Shown here piece by piece: positions 39,803 to 48,109 of a stretch of DNA of 64,000 bases. Origin of the DNA: Streptomyces sp. XD-27 (GTDB taxonomy: Bacteria > Actinomycetota > Actinomycetes > Streptomycetales > Streptomycetaceae); the NCBI RefSeq assembly GCF_030553055.1, contig NZ_CP130713.1:992001-1056000 (forward strand). Direction: 5' to 3'. The position numbers were made by a program, and so were the translations under genes. The notes beneath the pieces were generated by a model. It was not told the DNA's origin, ran no database searches, and saw only the letters and a list, made by a program, of their open reading frames with translations. Within the stretch, counting starts at the first letter, position 1; the number at the start of each line of letters is the position of its first letter.

Positions 39803-40438
39803 GTGATCCCGGAGACCTCGCGGCTGCTCGCCTTCGTCGCCGCCTCCCTCGTGCTGATCCTGGTCCCCGGACCGAACCTCGTCTACGTCCTCACCCGGAG
39901 CGTCAGCCAGGGCCGCCGCGCCGGGCTCTGCTCGGCCCTCGGCGTGGAGGCCGGCACCCTGGTCCACATCGCGGCCGCCGCGTTCGGCCTCTCCGCCCTG
40001 ATCGCGCGCTCCGACGTCGCCTACACCGTCCTGAAATACGCCGGAGCCGTCTATCTCGTCCATCTCGGCGTACGGGCCATCAGGCGCCCGTCCGCACTCG
40101 ACCTGTCCGGGACGGCGGCCCCGACGCCCCTGGTGCGGGTGTTCCGGGCCGGCGTCCTGGTGAACGTGCTCAATCCGAAGGTCGCACTGTTCTTCCTCGC
40201 CTTCCTGCCGCAGTTCGTCAGCGCCGACGCGGGCACGGCGGCGGCTCGGGGACACATGCTCGTGCTGGGCGCGGTGTTCTTCGCCATCGCGCTGACGCTC
40301 GACGTCGCGTACGCCCTGGCAGGCGGCCTACTGGGCGCCTGGCTCCGCGGCAGCCCCCGGTTCCTGCGCCGGCAACCGCTCGTGGTCGGGGCCGTCTACA
40401 TCTGCCTCGGGATGTTCGCGGCGGTACCCGCTGCCTGA
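39803..40438 (+). CDS. LysE/RhtB family amino-acid exporter
   Basis: 211 residues with six hydrophobic segments. The N-terminal PGPNLVYVLTRSVSQGRRAG is the family signature, and LVNVLNPKVALFFLAFLPQF the second conserved block. It exports amino acids or homoserine-lactone-like compounds across the membrane. GTG start with GGAG 5 nt upstream. The divergent MocR gene probably controls it. Its end overlaps the LuxR-type gene on the other strand by 111 bp. Confidence 0.9.
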   Translation: MIPETSRLLAFVAASLVLILVPGPNLVYVLTRSVSQGRRAGLCSALGVEAGTLVHIAAAAFGLSALIARSDVAYTVLKYAGAVYLVHLGVRAIRRPSALDLSGTAAPTPLVRVFRAGVLVNVLNPKVALFFLAFLPQFVSADAGTAAARGHMLVLGAVFFAIALTLDVAYALAGGLLGAWLRGSPRFLRRQPLVVGAVYICLGMFAAVPAA

Positions 40439-41473
40439 GCCGCCGTCCGAAGCGAGCCAGCCGAGTTCCTGGGCGCGCACGCCCGCCTGGAAGCGGCTGG
40501 TGGCACCCAGCTTGTCCATCAGGTCCGCGGTGATCCGGCGCAGGGTCCGGATGGAGACGCCCAGTTCCCGGGCGATCGCCTCGTCCTTGAGACCGGCGTT
40601 GAGCATCTGCAGCACGGTGAACTGCTGGGTGTCCAGCGGCGGGGCGTGCTCACCGGGCCCGTCGGGCGCCGCGCTGTCCAGCGCCGTCGCCGAGTGCCAG
40701 CAGTGCTCGAAGACCCGGCGGAGCAGATGGGTGATGATCGGGCCGCGCGTGACCAGCGCGGCGGCCTGCGCCTCGTTTCCGGGGGCCGGGGTGAAGGCCA
40801 TGACGTCGTCGATCACGATGAGACGGAAGGGGATGGTGGGCGCCAGCCGGATCGCGGCGCCCATGCCCTGGAGTTCCCGCAGATAGCGCAGGCCGTTGGG
40901 GACCCGGCTGGTGGAGGCCAGATGGATGGTGCGCATGGCGACGCCGCGCTTGAGGACGCGCTGGTTCCGGGCGATGCGGTCCGGGGTCCGGCTCTCGATC
41001 ACGGGCCCGGGGTGCATGCTCAGCACCTCGTTGACCGCGATCTCGGCGGAGTCCTCCAGGCATTCGGAGATCCTGTCCATCCCGACGATCAGCTCCGCCG
41101 GTGCCAGGCTCGTCTGGTCGTGGTACTGGTCGGCCAGCTCCGTGCACAGCAGCCGGATCGCCTTGCGCAGGCGCACCGAGTCGGCCAGCCACATGTCGGC
41201 CGACTCCTCGGCCATGCACGCCAGCCGGGCCAGCGCCTTCTCGGTGGAGACGGTGGCCAGCCGGTCGGGCCCGGCGTCGGCGAGCAGGCCGACCTCCCGC
41301 AGCAGCCGGGTCGCCTCACTGAAGGTCTGCTGGTCAAGTCGGGTGCGCTCCCGTAACTCGCGGATTTCCAGCGTGGGTTCCTTCAGCATGCTTCTGTACA
41401 GATCCGCGAGCACTTTCCGGTCCTCTTCGATATCCACCGAGACCCCCCACGGCGCGAAAACGGAATGGATCAT
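40328..41473 (-). CDS. LuxR-type helix-turn-helix regulator, likely pathway-specific
   Basis: 381 residues. The N-terminus has a winged-helix-like piece (LRERTRLDQQTFSEATRLLR), the middle resembles a phospholipase D-like sensor segment (GVAMRTIHLASTSRVP), and the C-terminal LuxR helix-turn-helix reads LNAGLKDEAIARELGVSIRTL. This fits TrmB-like/LuxR regulators of Streptomyces secondary metabolism. Codon 40 is TTA (41354-41356), a usual site of bldA control in such regulators. It lies next to, and divergent from, the NRPS cluster. The last 40 residues, overlapping lysE, are poorly structured. Confidence 0.82.
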   Translation of the reverse strand: MIHSVFAPWGVSVDIEEDRKVLADLYRSMLKEPTLEIRELRERTRLDQQTFSEATRLLREVGLLADAGPDRLATVSTEKALARLACMAEESADMWLADSVRLRKAIRLLCTELADQYHDQTSLAPAELIVGMDRISECLEDSAEIAVNEVLSMHPGPVIESRTPDRIARNQRVLKRGVAMRTIHLASTSRVPNGLRYLRELQGMGAAIRLAPTIPFRLIVIDDVMAFTPAPGNEAQAAALVTRGPIITHLLRRVFEHCWHSATALDSAAPDGPGEHAPPLDTQQFTVLQMLNAGLKDEAIARELGVSIRTLRRITADLMDKLGATSRFQAGVRAQELGWLASDGGSGSGYRREHPEADVDGPDHERLPAQEPGAAAEPGAQ

Positions 41474-41621
41474 TTTGCTGGCCGGTGGGCGTCATGTCCC
41501 TTGGCTGCCAGCCTTCGTCACTTTACTGGCGTTTTTTCCATCGGCAGAGTTACTTCCATCAGCGCCTTCCGAGGAGGGAACTCCTTCGGCGGGCGGTCAG
41601 TTGGAGGGAGTGCACGACACC

Positions 41622-41807
41622 ATGGCAGGACGGACTGCGTGCGGGCCCGCCGGTACGGCGGGGCGCACGGCTCGGGGGACGGTCGTGGGTTCGGCGGCGC
41701 CGTCGGCAAGAGGCAAGAAATCACTGTCGACCGCCGTGGCGCTGGGGAGCCGGCGGACCACCTGCCGCGGGCGCGCGGACGACGAAGGCGACTTCGAGTG
41801 GGGCTGA
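41622..41807 (+). CDS. possible 61-residue small protein between the regulator and the cluster
   Basis: ATG 41622 opens a frame MAGRTACGPAGTAG ending DDEGDFEWG. GC at third positions is about 80 percent, plausible for coding but below its neighbours. A GGAGGGAG lies upstream at a rather long distance. No recognised family. It occupies much of the 538-bp gap (41474-42011), in which I see nothing else except the promoter regions of both neighbours. Confidence 0.35.
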   Translation: MAGRTACGPAGTAGRTARGTVVGSAAPSARGKKSLSTAVALGSRRTTCRGRADDEGDFEWG

Positions 41808-42011
41808 GGGCACCGCTCCGCTGAGTCGGTGACGCACTGCTCGGCCATTCCCGTGCAGGGCCGGATTTCCCCACCCCGCACGTCCATAAAGGTTCGGTCA
41901 TCAACATCTTGGTATTCCTTCATACCTCGCGCCGATGCGCCGTTCCCTTTTCACTCCGTCGCCTTTCGTCGTTTCCTTTTGTGCGGCTCTGTGCCGAGGA
42001 AGGACTGCCCG

Positions 42012-43571
42012 ATGTCGAGTCATCTGCCGGCGCGTATCATCCGGCACGCAGTACGGCGCCCCGACGCCCCGGCGCTGCTCTGGCACGGCCGTGAGATCGG
42101 CTACGGGCGGCTCATCGCCATGGCCGGCCGGGCGGCCGAGAGGCTGCGTACGGACGGCGTTCGCTCCCCGGTCGCCCTCGTCGCCAAGAAGTCACCGGAA
42201 TCCGTGGCCGTGGTACTCGCCTGCCTCCTGGTGCGCCGGCCCGTGCTCATCGCCCCGGTCGACCTGGGCGAGGAGGCGTTGCCGGTCCTGCTGGCCGCCG
42301 CCGGCGCCGAACGGCTGCCGGACCCCGGCGACCTCACGTCGGGAGGGCCGAAGGAGACCGGGTCGGGCAAGGACACGGGGCCCGGCGAGGGCGGCACGGC
42401 GGGGCTCGACCCGGTGCCGGGTGACCCTGACGACGTCGCCCTGCTGCTCACCACGTCGGGCTCCACGGGGGTCCCCAAGGTCGTGCCGGTCACCTTCGGC
42501 GCGCTCGACCGCTTCACTTCATGGGCGGCCGGCCACTTCGCGGTCGGGGCCGACAGCACCGTGTTCAACCACGCACCCCTCACCTTCGACCTGTGCCTGT
42601 TCGACATCTGGACAACGCTGGGCAGCGGCGGCTGCGTGGCTGTCGTCGACCAGGACCTCGCCGCCAACCCCGGCCACCTGGCAGCGGTCTTCCGGGCGCG
42701 GCCCGTCCATGTCGTCCAAGGGGTGCCCCTGCTCTACGCCTTGCTCGCCCGCGCCGCCTCGGACACCGGCGCCGCGCGTCTGGCCTCCGTCCGGCATGTC
42801 CTGATCACCGGTGACGCGATCTCCGAGCGGGCCTTCGCCGCCCTGCCGGCCCTCTTTCCGCAGGCGCGCTTCCACAACGTCTACGGCTGCACCGAGACCA
42901 ACGACAGCTTCGTCCACGAGATCGACACCGACGCCCCGATGCCGCACGGCTCCCTGCCGCTCGGCCGTCCGGTGGCCGGCACGCGCGCATGGCTCCGGGG
43001 CGATGACGGCAGCGTGCTGCGCGGCGCGGGGCGGGGCGAACTCGTCGTCCGCACACCGTTCCAGACCACCGGCTACGTCGGCGCCGCCCCACCGGTGAGC
43101 CCGTTCGTTCCGCACCCGGACGCCGCGGCGACCGGACTCTTCTACCGCACCGGCGACCTGGTGCGCAGACACCCCGACGGCACGCTGACGCTGGAGGGCC
43201 GCCGGGACTTCGTGGTGAAGGTGCGCGGCATCCGCGTGAACACGGCGGAACTCGAAGCCGCCTTGAGCGCGCACGACGAGATCGAGGAAGCCGCGGTGCT
43301 CGCGCTGCCCGACGAGGAGGCCGGCAAGGTGCTGCACGCGGTCGTGCGCCGTACCGTCACGGCCACCCTCGACAGTCTCGCGCTGCGCCGGTACCTGGGG
43401 CGCCGGCTGCCGCGGGCCGCGCTGCCGAAGGCCGTCCGGTGGGCCGATGGGCCGCTACCGCGCACCTCGACCGGAAAGCTCGACCGCACCGCGCTGGCGG
43501 CGGCGATCGGCGCCGGCCCGCGAACTCCCGCCCCGCCCATCCGCCGACCGAGCCGACGAACCGGAGACTGA
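42012..43571 (+). CDS. free-standing amino-acid adenylation enzyme
   Basis: 519 residues of the AMP-binding family: LLLTTSGSTGVPKVVPV (P-loop), FHNVYGCTETND, FYRTGDLVRRHPDG, and the late Lys in STGKLDRTAL. It activates an acid as the AMP ester and loads the carrier protein encoded next door. NHAPLTFDLCLFDIWTTL is the segment that lines the substrate pocket and resembles proline-activating enzymes of pyrrole pathways. ATG 42012 (MSSHLPARI) has AGGAAGGA 8 nt upstream. It heads the operon. Confidence 0.85.
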   Translation: MSSHLPARIIRHAVRRPDAPALLWHGREIGYGRLIAMAGRAAERLRTDGVRSPVALVAKKSPESVAVVLACLLVRRPVLIAPVDLGEEALPVLLAAAGAERLPDPGDLTSGGPKETGSGKDTGPGEGGTAGLDPVPGDPDDVALLLTTSGSTGVPKVVPVTFGALDRFTSWAAGHFAVGADSTVFNHAPLTFDLCLFDIWTTLGSGGCVAVVDQDLAANPGHLAAVFRARPVHVVQGVPLLYALLARAASDTGAARLASVRHVLITGDAISERAFAALPALFPQARFHNVYGCTETNDSFVHEIDTDAPMPHGSLPLGRPVAGTRAWLRGDDGSVLRGAGRGELVVRTPFQTTGYVGAAPPVSPFVPHPDAAATGLFYRTGDLVRRHPDGTLTLEGRRDFVVKVRGIRVNTAELEAALSAHDEIEEAAVLALPDEEAGKVLHAVVRRTVTATLDSLALRRYLGRRLPRAALPKAVRWADGPLPRTSTGKLDRTALAAAIGAGPRTPAPPIRRPSRRTGD

Positions 43572-43573
43572 CC

Positions 43574-43834
43574 ATGGACCGCACCGCGCAGATCAAGAAG
43601 TACCTCATCGAGCAGTTCGCCCTCGACATCGGACCCGACGACCTGGCCGACGACTACGACCTGCTGGCCGGCGGCGTCATCGACAGCCTCGGCCTGCTCA
43701 CCCTGGTGAGCTGGCTCGAAGCCACCTACGGACTGGACCTGGACGTCCTGGACATCGCCCCGGACAACTTCCGCTCCGTCGCCGCGATCGACGCGTTCTG
43801 CGACACGGCGGACGCGGCGGCGGGGACGCGATAG
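43574..43834 (+). CDS. free-standing peptidyl carrier protein
   Basis: 86 residues. The phosphopantetheine serine is in GGVIDSLGLLTLV, the acyl/peptidyl carrier signature. It follows the adenylation gene by 2 bp and is its probable partner. Size and acidic helices are normal for a discrete carrier. Confidence 0.9.
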   Translation: MDRTAQIKKYLIEQFALDIGPDDLADDYDLLAGGVIDSLGLLTLVSWLEATYGLDLDVLDIAPDNFRSVAAIDAFCDTADAAAGTR

Positions 43835-43836
43835 CG

Positions 43837-44937
43837 GTGCCCGATCTGCTGCCCGCCCTCATCGTCGGCGACCCCGTGCCCGTCCGCGCCTGGTCGGACT
43901 TCTGGGACCGGCTGCACACCGGTGACACACCGAACGCCGAAGCCCTCGCGGTGCTCACCGCGCTGTCGACCCGGCTGCCGGCCGCCGCCACCCTCGACGC
44001 CCTCCTCCGCTCGCTCGACGAACGGCGCGCGAGCGGACCCCGCGGCGGCGAGGCGATGCCCGCCGCATGGCCGGGGACGGTGAACATGGTCGGCACCGGC
44101 GGCGGCCCGCCCACCGTCAACCTGAGCACGGCCGCCGTACTGCTCGCCGCGACCCTGGGCGTACGGATCGTCAAGACCGGCTCACGCGGCCACACCAGCC
44201 GCACCGGCTCGGTCGACATCCTGGAGCGGCTGGGCATTCCCCTCGCCTCCTCCTACGCGCAGTGCGAGGACGGGCTCGGCCGCCACGGCATCGCGTTCGC
44301 CGGCGGCTTCGTGTACCCGGTCGAGCTGACCACGCTGGCCCGGCGCATCCTGCCGTACGGGCTGAAGCAGGTCGGCGGGGCCGTGAACACCCTCGGCCCG
44401 CTGCTGGCGCGCGTACCGGTCGCCGCACAGCTCACCGGCATCGCCGAGCCGCACGCCCGCACGGTGCTCACCGGCCTCGTCTCGCGCCGGGCCGCGGCCG
44501 AGCGCCGTATCTGGCTGCTGCACAACGACCTCGGCGTCGACGAGCTGGTCAGCTTCGCCGACAACGTCGTCCGTCCGCACGACGGCCCGCCGCTGCGCAT
44601 CGGGCCGCACACGCTACGGGCGCTGAGCCCCGCCGAGGGCACGCTGGCGGACCTCGCGCCCGCCCCGGACGGGGTGCCGCCCGAGACGTATCTGAGGGAG
44701 CTGCTCGCCGGGCGGGGCCCTCGTGCGGCGCTGCGCAGCATCGGTCTCAACGCCGCGGCGGCCGCCGTCCTCTCCGGCGCCCGGCCGGACTGGGCGACCG
44801 CACTCGCCGCCGCCGAGGACGCGCTGGCCGACGGCGCCGCGCTGCGGCTCGTGGAGCGGCTGCGGGCCGACCGTACGCGCCGTCCCGGCGGTGCGCGGGG
44901 CGGCGACCGCACGGCCGGGGCGGGTGTCCATGGCTGA
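43837..44937 (+). CDS. trpD: anthranilate phosphoribosyltransferase-like enzyme
   Basis: 366 residues. VGTGGGPPTVNLSTA (PRPP site) and KTGSRGHTSRTGS correspond to the GTGGD and KHGN-R-S blocks of TrpD, which joins anthranilate to PRPP. Divergence is notable: the usual GTGGDG is GTGGGP, and KHGNR is KTGSR, so a changed substrate is possible. GTG start at 43837, 2 bp after the carrier gene. The final segment overlaps the trpA start region. No trpE or trpG accompanies it. Confidence 0.85.
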   Translation: MPDLLPALIVGDPVPVRAWSDFWDRLHTGDTPNAEALAVLTALSTRLPAAATLDALLRSLDERRASGPRGGEAMPAAWPGTVNMVGTGGGPPTVNLSTAAVLLAATLGVRIVKTGSRGHTSRTGSVDILERLGIPLASSYAQCEDGLGRHGIAFAGGFVYPVELTTLARRILPYGLKQVGGAVNTLGPLLARVPVAAQLTGIAEPHARTVLTGLVSRRAAAERRIWLLHNDLGVDELVSFADNVVRPHDGPPLRIGPHTLRALSPAEGTLADLAPAPDGVPPETYLRELLAGRGPRAALRSIGLNAAAAAVLSGARPDWATALAAAEDALADGAALRLVERLRADRTRRPGGARGGDRTAGAGVHG

Positions 44938-45781
44938 GCCGCGCCGGTTCTTCCCCGGCCGCGGAGCGCATGATCCGGGACTCGCCCTGTTCCTCAACGC
45001 CGGGGATCCGGGCCCGCCGGAGCGCTTCGAGGAACTGCTGCTGATGCTGGACGAGTCCGGCGTGGACTGCCTCGAACTGGCCGTGCCGTTCCCCGACTCC
45101 ATCACCGACGGGCCGGTCATCCGCCGTTCGGCGCTGCGGGCCCTGGACAGCGGCGTCGACCTGGCGTGGACCCTGGATCTGCTGGCCCGCGTACGCCCGC
45201 GGATGCGGCACACCCGGGTGGCTCTGCTCGCCGACTGGCGGGCCTCCGTCCACCCCGTCGGCCCGCGGGAGTTCCTCGCACGGGCCCGCGACGCCGGAGC
45301 GGACGGCGTGCTGGTGCACGGGGCGCCGCCCCGGGCGCGGCCGGGGTGTCTGGAGGCCGCCGCCCACCTCGGCCAGCCGATGGTGACGACCTGCTACGCC
45401 CGGTCCGACCCGGCCGTGCTGGAGGAGGCGGCGCGCACCGCCTCGGCCTATCTCTACCTCGTCGCCCATTACGGGCGCACGGGGTCCGCCGCTCTCGATC
45501 GGGGATCCCTGGAACCGGTCCTGAGCAGGCTCAAGAAGCTGACCGAAGTACCCGTCGCGGTGGGCTTCGGTGTCCGTACCGCCGCCGATGTCGCCGCGGT
45601 CGGCCGCCTGGGGGCGGACGCCGCGGTCGTCGGAACCGCCGTGGTCGCCCGGCTGGAGCGGGCGCTGCTCACCGGGGCGGATCCGGTCACCGAAGCCCGC
45701 GCCTGCGTCGCGGAGCTGCTCGAAAGCGCTGCGGGACCGCCCGGAAGCGCTACAGACACGTCCACGGGGAGGAATCCATGA
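44930..45781 (+). CDS. trpA: tryptophan synthase alpha chain-like
   Basis: 283 residues. LFLNAGDPG and LELAVPFPDSITDGP place Glu49 and Asp60 at the same positions as the catalytic pair of Salmonella TrpA. The reaction is release of indole from indole-3-glycerol phosphate. ATG 44930 overlaps the trpD end by 8 bp; a GTG 6 bp upstream is an alternative. Coupled to the cupin gene by an ATGA overlap. Confidence 0.9.
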   Translation: MAEPRRFFPGRGAHDPGLALFLNAGDPGPPERFEELLLMLDESGVDCLELAVPFPDSITDGPVIRRSALRALDSGVDLAWTLDLLARVRPRMRHTRVALLADWRASVHPVGPREFLARARDAGADGVLVHGAPPRARPGCLEAAAHLGQPMVTTCYARSDPAVLEEAARTASAYLYLVAHYGRTGSAALDRGSLEPVLSRLKKLTEVPVAVGFGVRTAADVAAVGRLGADAAVVGTAVVARLERALLTGADPVTEARACVAELLESAAGPPGSATDTSTGRNP

Positions 45782-46152
45782 TCATCCGTCGGCTCGCGGA
45801 CGTCCCGTCCGTCGACTGGGGCAACGGGCTCAGCCGCCGCTTCCTGCTGGACTCGGACGGCATGGGATACACCGTCACCGACACCGTGGTGTCGGCCGGA
45901 ACCAAGTCGCTGCTGGAGTACAAGCACCACCTCGAGGCGTGCTACTGCATCTCCGGCAGCGGTGAGGTCGTGGACATGGCCGGCGACAGCCATCCCATCA
46001 CCCCCGGCACCCTCTACGCGCTGGACCGGCACGACGCGCACTGGCTCATCGCCCACCCCGCCGAGGACCTGCGCCTGGTCTGCGTCTTCACCCCGGCGCT
46101 GCGCGGCGACGAACGGCATTCGCTCAGCGGCGCGCACTCCTCCCACTACTGA
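45778..46152 (+). CDS. ectoine synthase (EctC)-like cupin
   Basis: 124 residues, nearly full-length EctC. The ring-closing enzyme's metal ligands appear as Glu53 (HHLEACYCI), Tyr80 (LYALDRHD) and His88, with VCVFTPAL near the end, matching the pattern known for EctC. EctC dehydrates N-acetyl-diaminobutyrate to ectoine (a tetrahydropyrimidine). No EctA or EctB is nearby, so here it probably closes a ring on another substrate. GGGGAGG precedes the ATG. Overlaps trpA by 4 bp. Confidence 0.85.
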   Translation: MIIRRLADVPSVDWGNGLSRRFLLDSDGMGYTVTDTVVSAGTKSLLEYKHHLEACYCISGSGEVVDMAGDSHPITPGTLYALDRHDAHWLIAHPAEDLRLVCVFTPALRGDERHSLSGAHSSHY

Positions 46153-46198
46153 GGACGCCGACCGATGGCAGACGACAGACGACGACGCAGGAGTCCCC

Positions 46199-47338
46199 GT
46201 GATCGAATGGACCGGTGAGCAGACGCGGTTACGCGACGGGCTCACCCCCTGGTTCGAGAAGTTCGGCGACCGGCACCTGACGTACGACGCGGCGGCGGAG
46301 TTCCCCCGCGGTCCCTGGGACGCCGTCCGGGACAGCGGGCTCCTGCGACTGCCGTTCGGCGAGGACTGGGGCGGACTCGGGCAGTCCCTCCTGACGACCA
46401 TGTACGTCCTCGAAGCCCTCGGGTACGGCTGCCGCAACGGCGGGCTGAACTTCTCCGTCACCACCCACATGGTCAGCACGGGGGTGCCGCTGCAGCGCTT
46501 CGGCTCCGCCGAGCTCAAGCAGCGGTATCTGCCGGGGGTGTGCGACGGTTCGCTGATCGGCGCCCACGCCATCAGCGAACCGGACGCGGGCTCGGACATG
46601 ATGAGCATGCGGACCACCGCGGTGCGCGACGGCGACGCGTACGTGCTGCGCGGCTCCAAGACGTTCGTCAGCAACGGCCCGGTCGCCGAGCTCGTCGTGG
46701 TGTACGCCAGGACCGACGCCTGCGCCGGGCCGCTGGGGATCAGCGCGTTCCTGCTGCGGCGCGGCACACCCGGCCTGGCCTTCGGCAACCCCATCGCGAA
46801 GATGGGACTGAGGTCGTCGCCGTTCTGCGAGCTGTTCCTCGACGACTGCCGGATCCCGGCCGACCACCTGATCGGCCGCGCCGGGACCGGCTTCCTGATC
46901 CTGGACCACGTCATGCGGTGGGAGATCCTGTGCTCCTTCGCCGTGACCCTGGGCGAGATGCAGCGGCGCCTGGAGCGTTGCGTCGCGTACGCCAAGGAGC
47001 GCCGGGCCTTCGGCCGGCCGATCGGCGGCTTCCAGGCCGTCTCCCACAAGATCGTGGATATGCGGATCGGCGTGGAGAGCGCCCGGAAATGGCTCTACGA
47101 CACGGCGGAGAAGCACACCCGGGGCGAGAACGTCGCCGCCGATCTCGCGATGACCAAGCGGGTGGTCAGCGAGGCCAACCTGACCTCCGCGCTGAGTGCC
47201 GTGCAGATCTTCGGGGGCAACGGCTACACCGCCGAGTACGGCCTGGAGCAGGAGTTGCGCAACGCGGTCGCCGGGACGATCTACTCGGGCACCTCCGAGG
47301 TCCAGTCGTCCCGCATCGCCGCCGGCCTGGGCCTGTAG
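46199..47338 (+). CDS. acyl-CoA dehydrogenase family flavoprotein
   Basis: 379 residues with GAHAISEPDAGSD, FVSNGPVAE, RAFGRPIGGFQAVSHK and QIFGGNGYTAEYG, all typical acyl-CoA dehydrogenase blocks. The usual catalytic Glu site (YEGT) reads IYSGTSEVQ, and MRWEILC supplies a Glu at the isovaleryl-CoA-dehydrogenase position. GTG start with CAGGAG 6 nt upstream. A TTA codon lies at 46229 (codon 11). With the adenylation and carrier genes it could oxidise a carrier-bound aminoacyl group, as in pyrrole formation from proline. Confidence 0.88.
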   Translation: MIEWTGEQTRLRDGLTPWFEKFGDRHLTYDAAAEFPRGPWDAVRDSGLLRLPFGEDWGGLGQSLLTTMYVLEALGYGCRNGGLNFSVTTHMVSTGVPLQRFGSAELKQRYLPGVCDGSLIGAHAISEPDAGSDMMSMRTTAVRDGDAYVLRGSKTFVSNGPVAELVVVYARTDACAGPLGISAFLLRRGTPGLAFGNPIAKMGLRSSPFCELFLDDCRIPADHLIGRAGTGFLILDHVMRWEILCSFAVTLGEMQRRLERCVAYAKERRAFGRPIGGFQAVSHKIVDMRIGVESARKWLYDTAEKHTRGENVAADLAMTKRVVSEANLTSALSAVQIFGGNGYTAEYGLEQELRNAVAGTIYSGTSEVQSSRIAAGLGL

Positions 47339-47388
47339 CCGGGCTCTCCCCCGGACCCCGGTCCGTCCCTCCGACCCGACGAGGCCCC

Positions 47389-48090
47389 ATGAATCACGAC
47401 TCCGCACTCGCCCGCACCGCCTTCCTCGACCACGACTCGCCCGAGGTACGGCGGTTCGTCGGCCAGGCGCTCCACGGCGCGGGCACCAGCGACCGGGAGC
47501 GCGCCGTACGCCTCTACTACGCCGTGCGCGACCAGATCCGCTACGAGATCTACGGCGCGGACCTGACCCGCCGCGGCCTGACCGCCTCGCAGGTGGTCCG
47601 TACCGGCAAGGGACTGTGCATCCACAAGTCCGTGCTCTACGTCTCCGCGCTGCGCTGCGTGGGGATCCCCGGCCGGCTCGTGTTCACCGACGTCCGCAAC
47701 CACCTGTCCTCGGAAGCCGTACGGGAGTTCATCGGCGGGGACATCTTCCACTACCACGCCCTGACCTCGCTCCGCCTGGACCGGTGGATCCGCGCGACGC
47801 CGGTGTTCAACCGGCTGCTGTGCCGCCTCTACCGCATCGAGCCGATGGAGTTCGACGGGACCGCCGACAGCGTCTACCACCCCTACGACGAGCGCGGCGG
47901 GACCCACATGGAACTGATCAAGGAGCACGGCGAGTTCGACGACCTGCCGTACGACGAGGTACTGGCCGGACTCCGCCGCGAGCATCCGCGCATCTTCGTC
48001 GAGGGCACCGACGACCGGTTCGTCGCCGGCTCGCTGGCAGCGGACGCCGACGCGGAGGCCGCCCGCACAGCCGCGCCCCGCACCGACTGA
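47389..48090 (+). CDS. transglutaminase-like (papain-fold) protein
   Basis: 233 residues. The putative nucleophile is Cys in GKGLCIHKSVLY, with a His in FHYHALTSLRLD. The block IRATPVFNRLLC, then PMEFDGTADSV, matches a transglutaminase-like subfamily in which the third acid of the classical triad is not in the usual place. Members may be amidases, peptidases or condensing enzymes. It is followed by the trpB-like gene 19 bp later. Role in the cluster unknown. Confidence 0.8.
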   Translation: MNHDSALARTAFLDHDSPEVRRFVGQALHGAGTSDRERAVRLYYAVRDQIRYEIYGADLTRRGLTASQVVRTGKGLCIHKSVLYVSALRCVGIPGRLVFTDVRNHLSSEAVREFIGGDIFHYHALTSLRLDRWIRATPVFNRLLCRLYRIEPMEFDGTADSVYHPYDERGGTHMELIKEHGEFDDLPYDEVLAGLRREHPRIFVEGTDDRFVAGSLAADADAEAARTAAPRTD

Positions 48091-48109
48091 CCGAGAGGAC
48101 AAGCCCGCC

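Noticed and set aside
47389..48090. Loss of the catalytic Asp in the transglutaminase-like protein as evidence of inactivity
   Set aside because: The RATPVFN form is usual in a whole subfamily, so it does not indicate a dead enzyme.
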